Position numbers and translations under genes: made by a program. A stretch of 64,000 nucleotides of DNA from positions 337,685 to 401,684 of the forward strand of contig CAYOLV010000004.1 in assembly GCA_964404895.1 (NCBI GenBank), written 5' to 3'. The DNA comes from JBGSUZ01 sp964404895 (lineage in GTDB: Bacteria > Bacillota > Clostridia > Peptostreptococcales > Acidaminobacteraceae). The notes below the pieces were generated by a model. It worked only from the letters and a program-made list of their open reading frames with translations. It had not been told where the DNA came from and ran no database searches. The stretch's first letter is position 1. Each line of letters opens with the position of its first letter. This document shows positions 58,446 to 64,000 of the stretch, one piece after another.

Positions 58446-58904
58446 CTATTGTAGTTGAAATTCGCTGATATGTTCATCATTCCAAGTTGCATAAGCTTCA
58501 TTCAAGTGGTCGTTTAGAAAAAGTTCTAAATATTGAACCATATTTGGCGCTAGATTTGTTTTGTAAATACTTTCAAGCTTCAACCAATATACTTTTCCCT
58601 CTTTGGTTTCAGCTAATAGATTTCCACTGAATGTAGCGGTTTTGTATAAAAATACCAACCATCTTTCGTTAGTTGATGTATTGTACCAATTAATAATGCC
58701 GCAGGGTTTTAAATTACTGACGTTTAACCCAGTCTCTTCATAGACTTCCCTAATAGTTGAATCTATAAAGCTCTCGCCATTTTCTACTTTACCACCCGGG
58801 AAAGTAATGCCGCTCCATTCTGTGCCAATTTTGTCTTGAACCAATACCCTTTGATTTGTTTCATCATAAATCATGCACATATTCATCATCAGAACTTTGT
58901 TCAT
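58446..58904 (-). CDS. Nudix hydrolase
   Basis: 152 aa. A perfect Nudix box, GKVENGESFIDSTIREVYEETGL, follows FPG. Acts on a nucleoside diphosphate linked to another moiety (MutT-like 8-oxo-dGTPase type, 8-oxo nucleotides or similar); exact substrate unknown. AAAGGA before ATG. It lies between the Zn-protease and HD genes in the same direction. Confidence 0.88.
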   Translation of the reverse strand: MNKVLMMNMCMIYDETNQRVLVQDKIGTEWSGITFPGGKVENGESFIDSTIREVYEETGLNVSNLKPCGIINWYNTSTNERWLVFLYKTATFSGNLLAETKEGKVYWLKLESIYKTNLAPNMVQYLELFLNDHLNEAYATWNDEHISEFQLQ

Positions 58905-58918
58905 CGTTTACATCCTTT

Positions 58919-59587
58919 TTAAACTATTTGTTGTTCAGCTTCTTGCAACTCATCCACATCAAAACACAAATCAAGTTCTAAATGATTAATAAAGGAGTTT
59001 ACCATTTTCTTCTTCTCATCCCAAAACTCTATTCCTTGTTGGGTCACCATGGGATTTTGATTTATGGTATTAAAAGAATATTTTAAGATGTGTTCATAGG
59101 TTTTTTCAAATGATTGGACTGCTTGTGAGCCTTCTGTCATGCTATCCCAAACAATAGACAATGCGCCTGTTTCATCTAACAAATCAGCTTCTATTAAGAT
59201 TATTAACTCTCTTAAGGTATCTTTCCCTTTAAGCAGTTTCTTATTAGAATGATTTCTAACAAGGTACACAACCAACTCGATAAATTCATTATTATAGGAT
59301 TTTTCTTGAAGGTATCGCTGGCAAAGGATTGCACTATTCTCTGCGTGTTTAGAATCATCAGAGGAATACCCATATCCAATATCGTGGAAAAGTGCCGCAA
59401 CTAGTATTGCTTCTTTATTTACGTTTGAGGTATTATCGATTAAACGATTTGCCCATACAAATACGCGCTTTATGTGATCGGCACGTTTTCTAAATGGATA
59501 TATTTCCGCACTGCGTGTATTCATCTCATTTAATTGAAGGTATTCCTTCACGTATTTAAATATACAATTATAATCCAAATCAATCAC
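58919..59587 (-). CDS. HD-domain phosphohydrolase
   Basis: 222 aa. HIKRVFVWANRLIDNT (His), ALFHDIGYGYSSDDSKHAENSAIL (His-Asp and further His) and LIEADLLDETGALSIVW (Asp). The pattern fits HD hydrolases of the YedJ/YpgQ group. The start is uncertain: GTG 59587 is only weakly placed after GAGATAG; ATG 59527 is another option. Substrate unknown. Confidence 0.78.
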   Translation of the reverse strand: MIDLDYNCIFKYVKEYLQLNEMNTRSAEIYPFRKRADHIKRVFVWANRLIDNTSNVNKEAILVAALFHDIGYGYSSDDSKHAENSAILCQRYLQEKSYNNEFIELVVYLVRNHSNKKLLKGKDTLRELIILIEADLLDETGALSIVWDSMTEGSQAVQSFEKTYEHILKYSFNTINQNPMVTQQGIEFWDEKKKMVNSFINHLELDLCFDVDELQEAEQQIV

Positions 59588-59627
59588 CTATCTCATGATG
59601 TATTTATGATATAAACGGAACTCCATT

Positions 59628-60980
59628 TCAATTATAGTTTTCTAATTCAATAACCTTTTGTATACATTTGTCTATCATCAGGTTCTTTTTGACTGAAACG
59701 TTGTCAATTATATAGTCTGGCTGCGTTTTAACTTCCTCGTTTGCCTCACCATTTGACATCATGCCATATTGCAATGGGTAACGCCCAAGGATACCACTAT
59801 TGGGCAAACAGTATAAGGCTGGGTCAATACCGTAACCATCTCCTCCAGTTTGCTGTCCTATAAGGATTGCAAACCCAGTATCCTTGCAAAAGGAAGCAAA
59901 AGCCTCAGAAGCTGAATATACACGGCCGCTCACTAAAACATAGATGTTACCTTTATACCCCAAACTATTTTTAGGAGAGTAGGTCATTGTATCTTTAGCA
60001 TAGGTGTCAAACTTTGTGAATACTTCTGGTTTAGCTTTCGGAAACTGCTTGGGGTCTAATTCGCTGATGGGTCTAATAAGCCCAGGATTAGCTTTAGAAA
60101 TTGCTTCAACGTAAGGTTTATTATTAACGCCGGTGCGCATGAGGTTATACCGCGTGATGGTTAAGGGCTTTGTCAAAAGTGGTTCTACTAATAGGTTTTT
60201 AAAATATTCTGTTGACCCGCCGCCATTTTCTCTAATATCGATGACCAGTGCTTTTGCATTTAAATGGCTCTTGATAAAATCAAAAATGATTGGCCGATCT
60301 ACTTGTTCATTAAAATAACTAAATGAATCTATTTTTAAATAGATCATCTCTCCGTTTTCTATGTCTTTTACCTCAACATTATTTGGACGGACAGCGTCTT
60401 GATTTACATTATTCGCATTTTCTTTCTGCTCTTTAGAGTCAACTAAACTTGGTAAAGGGCCGTATAATGCCTGACTCTCTATTCTTTCTAAAGTATCAAC
60501 CCAAGGCTTATAGGTAATACCCAAAGCACTACCCTGTTGGATGACGTCGCTGTAAACTTTATAATACATGTCACGGGCTTTGTTTCCATCGTTTATTTCT
60601 ATAAGATCTGTATGACCGCTATTAAGATAACAAATAATTTTTGCGAGTTTTTCAGCGAACTCCGTTTTCGTTTTAACATCTTTAATCATTAGCCAATAAC
60701 GCCCCTTATTGTCTAAAAAATCTACGCCATTTAAGCGTTGATTAACTTCTAAATAAGGATAATCATCTTTAATAATATTCATGAAATAGTCGAAGTCTGC
60801 TTTAACTTCTTCTGGTGTCATTTGATCTGTTTGGTTCGATGCTGTGCTAGACAATTTTGGCGTTTCATTGTTTGAAATATAATTCGTAGAGTTTAGTCGG
60901 TAGCTGTTAAAGCCCATCACTAAAAATATCGCTAAGGCTATACTGATTAGGATTTTGACAAGTTTTTTGTGATTTTGCAT
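59628..60980 (-). CDS. S41-family peptidase, membrane anchored
   Basis: 450 aa. N-terminal anchor (LVKILISIALAIFLVMGFNSY). The S41/tail-specific protease fold has MIYLKIDSFSYFNEQVD, ALVIDIRENGGGSTEYFKNLLV, and nucleophile region VSGRVYSASEAFASFCKDTG with GQQTGGDGYG. No PDZ domain is evident. It probably cleaves extracellular peptides. AAGGTG before ATG. Confidence 0.82.
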   Translation of the reverse strand: MQNHKKLVKILISIALAIFLVMGFNSYRLNSTNYISNNETPKLSSTASNQTDQMTPEEVKADFDYFMNIIKDDYPYLEVNQRLNGVDFLDNKGRYWLMIKDVKTKTEFAEKLAKIICYLNSGHTDLIEINDGNKARDMYYKVYSDVIQQGSALGITYKPWVDTLERIESQALYGPLPSLVDSKEQKENANNVNQDAVRPNNVEVKDIENGEMIYLKIDSFSYFNEQVDRPIIFDFIKSHLNAKALVIDIRENGGGSTEYFKNLLVEPLLTKPLTITRYNLMRTGVNNKPYVEAISKANPGLIRPISELDPKQFPKAKPEVFTKFDTYAKDTMTYSPKNSLGYKGNIYVLVSGRVYSASEAFASFCKDTGFAILIGQQTGGDGYGIDPALYCLPNSGILGRYPLQYGMMSNGEANEEVKTQPDYIIDNVSVKKNLMIDKCIQKVIELENYN

Positions 60981-61006
60981 GGGGTCACCTTCTGTCGTTT
61001 TTTATG

Positions 61007-61564
61007 TTAGTGGTTATTCCACTCATTTTTCAATACGGAATACACAGATAAGGAACAGAACCTATTGTTTTTAAATTTAACTTCTCTTAATGTACCTTCA
61101 TAGGTCATATTACATTTTTTCATAACCTCTCCTGAGGCTAAATTTAAAGTGTCGTGTTTAGCGGCTATTCTATTAAAATGAATTTTTGAGAATAGATATT
61201 CAATTATCGCCTGAAGTGCTTCAGTAGTTATGCCTCTATTCCAAAATTCACTCCCTATGCAATATCCGATTTCACATGAAGCATTTGATTCTTCTATTTT
61301 GACCACCTTAATATTTCCGATTACCTCTTGAGTATCTTTTAATTCGATTGCCCAATTATATGTATTTTCATCTTCGTACTTTAAAACCCACGCCTCTATT
61401 ATTTCTTCTGTTTCTTTGATATCTTTGTGGGGACTCCACGACAAAAATTCAGTAACTTTAACATCGCTACCCCAATTTTTGAACATATTGCTAGAATCTT
61501 CTTTATCGAATTTCCTTAGAATCAGACGATTGGTTTCAATATTTGTTGTTCCTAAATGATTCAC
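61007..61564 (-). CDS. GNAT acetyltransferase, RimJ/RimL type
   Basis: 185 aa. Starts with TNIETNRLILRKFDKEDSSNMFKNW, the classic RimJ/RimL pattern, then IGNIKVVKIEESNASCEIGYCIGSEFWNRGITTEALQAII and NRIAAKHDTLNLASGEVMKKCNMTYEGTLRE. GTG start with GGGAG eight bases upstream; that site overlaps the stop of the small HTH-like gene. Substrate could be a ribosomal protein N-terminus or a small amine. Confidence 0.87.
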   Translation of the reverse strand: MNHLGTTNIETNRLILRKFDKEDSSNMFKNWGSDVKVTEFLSWSPHKDIKETEEIIEAWVLKYEDENTYNWAIELKDTQEVIGNIKVVKIEESNASCEIGYCIGSEFWNRGITTEALQAIIEYLFSKIHFNRIAAKHDTLNLASGEVMKKCNMTYEGTLREVKFKNNRFCSLSVYSVLKNEWNNH

Positions 61565-61577
61565 TTTATCAACTCCC

Positions 61578-61799
61578 TCATTTTTTGTAAGTATCGTATA
61601 TTTTTAAAAACGCTTCATAGGTTTTCTTGTTGGATTCATCTATATTTCTTTGCGCCTTATCATTTCCTCTTTTTCTCATTTCTCTGGCTATAATGCTTTT
61701 GTTGAGGGATGTACCTTCGCAAACATCTGAATATGAGTATCCCTCTTCAACCATGGTCAATGCTTTTTCCAATTCTGCTTTACTATATTTTGTTTTCAT
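61578..61799 (-). CDS. Small HTH-like protein
   Basis: 73 aa. KYSKAELEKALTMVEEGYSYSDVCEGTSLNKSIIAREMRKRGNDKAQ resembles a helix-turn-helix of the homeodomain/resolvase-like type, followed by a helical tail. AGGAG before ATG. Its stop overlaps the ribosome site of the next gene, so they are coupled. Function unknown; may be a small DNA-binding protein or transposase-derived fragment. Confidence 0.5.
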   Translation of the reverse strand: MKTKYSKAELEKALTMVEEGYSYSDVCEGTSLNKSIIAREMRKRGNDKAQRNIDESNKKTYEAFLKIYDTYKK

Positions 61800-61816
61800 C
61801 CGTCTCCTAACTTACC

Positions 61817-62341
61817 CTAATTGTGCAATTTGATTTTTAAGTCGCTAACACCCAACTTAAATACATCTATGAGCAGTTTGTCACTGCCTTGTTCTTCTTG
61901 TCTAATTACAACGCCACCTAACTTATGATAATATTTATTAGAAGGTGCAAAATGATGATTATAGACAATTAGATCCGTACAGCCCTTTTGACTGAAAAAA
62001 TCTACAAGATACTTTAATAAATTTAATGATATATTTCGACCTCTGTAGCTTTTATTTACAAATATATAGTTCAATTCAAATCCGTTACTTGCCACGTCGA
62101 AGGTCTCTGCAAAACTGGCAGCTGCAAAACCAAGAAACTTGTCATCTTCGAATGCACCTACAATTATACGAAAATCGTTATTACTCTCAGCATTTGATAA
62201 CCATTCTCGAAGATCTTCTACTTCATTTTCTAAATCTAGCCTATTTTCACCTTTTCCGTTCAACTCTTCTGTCCAACAACTTACTCGCAACGCCATTGCA
62301 CGCTCATAATCATGTTCAACCAATTCTCTTAGTACAACCAT
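61817..62341 (-). CDS. GNAT acetyltransferase
   Basis: 174 aa. VLRELVEHDYERAMALRVSCWTEEL, LGFAAASFAE, and LNYIFVNKSYRGRNISLNLLKYLVDFF (acetyl-CoA loop RGRNIS), HKLGGVVIRQEEQGS. Substrate unknown; a family of such genes commonly forms resistance or detoxification cassettes. GGAGG before ATG. Confidence 0.85.
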   Translation of the reverse strand: MVVLRELVEHDYERAMALRVSCWTEELNGKGENRLDLENEVEDLREWLSNAESNNDFRIIVGAFEDDKFLGFAAASFAETFDVASNGFELNYIFVNKSYRGRNISLNLLKYLVDFFSQKGCTDLIVYNHHFAPSNKYYHKLGGVVIRQEEQGSDKLLIDVFKLGVSDLKIKLHN

Positions 62342-62441
62342 GTTTTGCCTCCAGTTTATGTCAAATTTTGTGGTTCCGGTTCTAATGTTTTAGATCGATT
62401 TGTAGAACCTTTCCAAAGCCCTATCGCCAAGTATAATGAGT

Positions 62442-63212
62442 TTATAGCTTCCTAGCCTTTATGACAAAAGACAAGGGTACCATTTGAGCTTTCCTAGTCT
62501 TATCAGATATCGCTCCAAATGATTTCATTGTTTCAGAATCACTTTCTTCAACTAATTGTTCGATGATAAAGCCTGCTTTTGCCAATGTATTAATATATGT
62601 AGACATTTTTCGATTGCATAGAATTATGCTACTATCATGAACAGGCATTTCAAAGTATGATTCATCAAAATAACTTTTATTAAAAATCAATTTATCATCA
62701 GCCAGAAGATCTTTTCTTTCCTCTGCCGACCAAGAGACACAACGGTTTAACGTATGATGCCAACTAAAAATAAAGACGCCATCTTTTTTTAAATAAGATG
62801 CAATTTTATTAAAGGTGCCCTCTAAATCAGTTGTCCATCCAATACCATATATTGAATAAACATAGTCAAAATAGTTAGTGGGTATGTCCAACTCTGCTTC
62901 CATTGGAGCGCAGATTAATTGAGCGACATATCCACTTTCAGCTAAAACCGATTCTGCATTTTTTAATTGCTCGCTTGATAGATCTACTCCCCAAAGCTCA
63001 TTTGCATTGCGATCTGCATGATATTTTAAAGAGTGACCACTCCCGCAGCATATTTCAAGCATCTTTTTACCCGACACGTCGCCGAATAAATTCAATTCAT
63101 CCTCAGTTATAAAATTCACACCATATGTAGGGAGTGCAGTTGTTCCAAACCATAAGTCGGCATGTTCATTCCAGTAGTGTCTATTTGTCTTCAATATTTC
63201 ATGTTTGTCCAT
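62442..63212 (-). CDS. Class I SAM-dependent methyltransferase
   Basis: 256 aa from ATG 63212 (MDKHEILKTNRHYWNEHADLWFG), with AAGGA eight to nine bases upstream; the ATG at 63221 abuts that site. SAM-binding motif I is KMLEICCGSGHSLKYHA, then WGVDLSSEQLKNAE, and motif post II YVYSIYGIGWTTDLEGTF. Substrate unknown, typical of the UbiE-like group. First gene of the accessory run, 100 bases from the GNAT gene. Confidence 0.88.
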   Translation of the reverse strand: MDKHEILKTNRHYWNEHADLWFGTTALPTYGVNFITEDELNLFGDVSGKKMLEICCGSGHSLKYHADRNANELWGVDLSSEQLKNAESVLAESGYVAQLICAPMEAELDIPTNYFDYVYSIYGIGWTTDLEGTFNKIASYLKKDGVFIFSWHHTLNRCVSWSAEERKDLLADDKLIFNKSYFDESYFEMPVHDSSIILCNRKMSTYINTLAKAGFIIEQLVEESDSETMKSFGAISDKTRKAQMVPLSFVIKARKL

Positions 63213-63317
63213 GTCGCCCATCCTTGTGATTTTAGATCTTTTAACACCATTATACCAAATTAATCCATATCAATATAAAAAATATTGTGCATGCTCTAAC
63301 TTCATTCTATTTAGAAT

Positions 63318-63362
63318 ACAAAAGCCCTCCAAGGTTATGAAACTTCCTCAGAGGGCTTTTAA
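63318..63362 (-). terminator. Second terminator downstream of the tRNA cluster
   Basis: AAAAGCCCTC/GAGGGCTTTT stem with loop of about 21 bases and flanking T/A runs, 200 bases beyond the last tRNA. Confidence 0.75.
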
Positions 63363-63373
63363 AGTTTAGTGTT

Positions 63374-63420
63374 GTGAAACCTTTTAATTCTTGCTGCACC
63401 CAGAGGAATTCACTCCGCAC
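63374..63420 (-). pseudogene. Decayed copy of the tRNA-Arg 3' end
   Basis: This 47-base segment aligns with the tRNA-Arg(TCG) T arm, acceptor, CCA and following terminator arm (63545-63592) with scattered mismatches: the shared core CAGAGG-ATTC, GCACC and CCTTTTA runs in the same order. It looks like a tRNA 3'-end duplication, as left by integrative elements. Confidence 0.4.
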
Positions 63421-63530
63421 ACTCCCAGCCACAAGGCGCTGGTCGTATGCTTTCACGCCAAGGCGGGAAAAGTGTTCCCCGAACACTTTTCTTTTCCGCC
63501 CGTTCGAATCCTCCGATTAAAAGCACAAAA

Positions 63531-63563
63531 TAAAAAGATCTCACTTTCGTGAGACCTTTTATT
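63531..63563 (-). terminator. Terminator of the tRNA cluster
   Basis: Minus strand: AAAAGGTCTCAC-GAAA-GTGAGATCTTTTTATTTT, immediately after the tRNA-Arg 3' end. Confidence 0.8.
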
Positions 63564-63564
63564 T

Positions 63565-63641
63565 TGGTGCGCCCAGAGGGATTCGAACCCCCGACCAAGT
63601 GGTTCGAAGCCACCTACTCTATCCGGCTGAGCTATGAGCGC
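63565..63641 (-). tRNA. tRNA-Arg (anticodon TCG)
   Basis: 77 bases with CCA. Acceptor GCGCTCA/TGGGCGC; anticodon stem GGTGG/CCACT around loop CTTCGAA gives anticodon TCG; T arm GGGGG-TTCGAAT-CCCTC. Confidence 0.95.
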
Positions 63642-63674
63642 ATATGTAAAAATATTTGAGTCAAAAAATAAAAA

Positions 63675-63750
63675 TGGTGATCCATCCGCGACTCGAACGC
63701 GGGACACCCTGATTAAAAGTCAGATGCTCTACCGACTGAGCTAATGGATC
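63675..63750 (-). tRNA. tRNA-Lys (anticodon TTT)
   Basis: 76 bases with CCA. Acceptor GATCCAT/ATGGATC; anticodon stem TCTGA/TCAGG around loop CTTTTAA gives TTT. Same strand as its neighbours; 33 bases from tRNA-Arg. Confidence 0.95.
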
Positions 63751-63771
63751 ATGATTTTTTATTTAGTTAAA

Positions 63772-63847
63772 TGGCTGGGGATGCAGGACTCGAACCTGCG
63801 AATGACGGAGTCAAAGTCCGTTGCCTTACCGACTTGGCGAATCCCCA
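63772..63847 (-). tRNA. tRNA-Gln (anticodon TTG)
   Basis: 76 bases with CCA. Acceptor TGGGGAT/ATCCCCA; anticodon stem ACGGA/TCCGT around loop CTTTGAC gives TTG. Confidence 0.95.
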
Positions 63848-63853
63848 AAGAAA

Positions 63854-63930
63854 TGGGGCGGCTGATGGGAATCGAACCCACGTATGAAGGAGTCACAGTC
63901 CTTTGTCTTAACCGCTTGACGACAGCCGCC
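63854..63930 (-). tRNA. tRNA-His (anticodon GTG)
   Basis: 77 bases with CCA and the extra 5' G (G-1) that pairs with C73, the mark of tRNA-His. Anticodon stem AAGGA/TCCTT around loop CTGTGAC gives GTG. Confidence 0.93.
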
Positions 63931-63948
63931 ATGTCTTAATGATGTAAA

Positions 63949-64000
63949 TGGTGCGTCAGTAGGGATTCGAACCCCAGACCCACGCCTTAGAAGGGCGTTG
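63949..64000 (-). tRNA. Partial tRNA-Arg (anticodon TCT), cut by window end
   Basis: The 3' part only: anticodon stem ACGCC/GGCGT around loop CTTCTAA gives TCT, followed by T arm, acceptor and CCA. The 5' part lies beyond position 64000. Confidence 0.85.

Noticed and set aside
63410..63707. ORFs of 67 and 84 residues in the tRNA cluster
   Set aside because: They run through tRNA genes and the terminator; common false ORFs at tRNA loci.
1..64000. CRISPR arrays, insertion sequences, prophage genes, rRNA genes
   Set aside because: No regular spaced repeats, transposase, integrase, phage structural genes or rRNA were seen in the window.

Overview
The window looks like the chromosome of a low-GC Gram-positive bacterium, most likely a member of Clostridia. 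Supporting signs are strong purine-rich ribosome binding sites (AGGAGG type), lipoproteins with LAGC/LVAC lipoboxes, tRNA genes with encoded CCA ends, many intrinsic terminators, an ABC-F pair, RecX, a CsoR copper regulator and a short-form HisG. The genus cannot be fixed from the sequence; relatives of Fusibacter or Acidaminobacter are a guess only.

Layout, left to right. 0-0.5 kb: AT-rich leader of a leftward gene that starts just outside the window. 0.5-3 kb: leftward redox operon (old-yellow-enzyme reductase, CcdA, TlpA-like lipoprotein). 3-7.8 kb: CBS-ACT protein, CorA-type Mg2+ channel behind a long structured 5' leader, lipid kinase, ABC-F ATPase with a hairpin between its Shine-Dalgarno and start codon. 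8-10.5 kb: Cys-cluster protein, DUF1835 protein, rightward CorC/HlyC protein. 10.6-11.9 kb: DUF2089 regulator with two related small proteins. 12-16.3 kb: five-gene leftward operon (alpha/beta hydrolase-like protein lacking the usual Ser, a 32-residue Prli42-like miniprotein, a ConA-like anchored protein, RtcB, RecX). 16.4-21.4 kb: GNAT, AmrS-type radical SAM enzyme, lipoprotein, ProC, cysteine desulfurase family protein, membrane protein, tRNA-Val. 21.4-25.7 kb: receiver-PAS-GGDEF-degenerate HD-GYP protein, RMD1/DUF155 protein, alkaline-phosphatase-fold enzyme. 25.9-29.9 kb: AraC regulator, then copA-csoR with a CsoR-type palindrome inside the promoter. 30-37.4 kb: second ABC-F, SbcCD, DHFR.

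37.5-44.8 kb holds a compact rightward histidine operon (hisGDCBHAF and hisIE). It is preceded by a 25-codon leader peptide with four consecutive His codons, a large terminator hairpin, a second terminator and a 47-codon ORF. This is classic ribosome-mediated attenuation, unexpected in Firmicutes, where T-boxes are the usual device. HisG is the short form that needs HisZ, but no hisZ is present here.

45-49 kb: Ca2+/H+ antiporter, double GNAT, HD protein, secreted M15 peptidase. 49.2-57.2 kb: chemoreceptor, then a potassium module read leftward: truncated KdpD, KdpE, TPR protein, two TrkA proteins reduced to the NAD-binding domain, a previously unlisted 35-residue membrane peptide, TrkH and a signal-anchored OB-fold-like protein. 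No KdpFABC pump is present, so KdpDE may control this Trk system. 57.4-63.2 kb: a leftward run of accessory-type genes (Zn protease, Nudix, HD, S41 peptidase, two GNATs, small HTH-like protein, methyltransferase) next to a tRNA cluster (Arg, Lys, Gln, His, partial Arg). A decayed copy of the tRNA-Arg 3' end lies beside the cluster.

The most promising items are the his attenuator with tandem terminators, the Trk operon with its miniprotein and single-domain TrkA pair, the corA leader RNA with mutually exclusive pairings, and the hairpin-bridged ribosome binding site of the first ABC-F gene.
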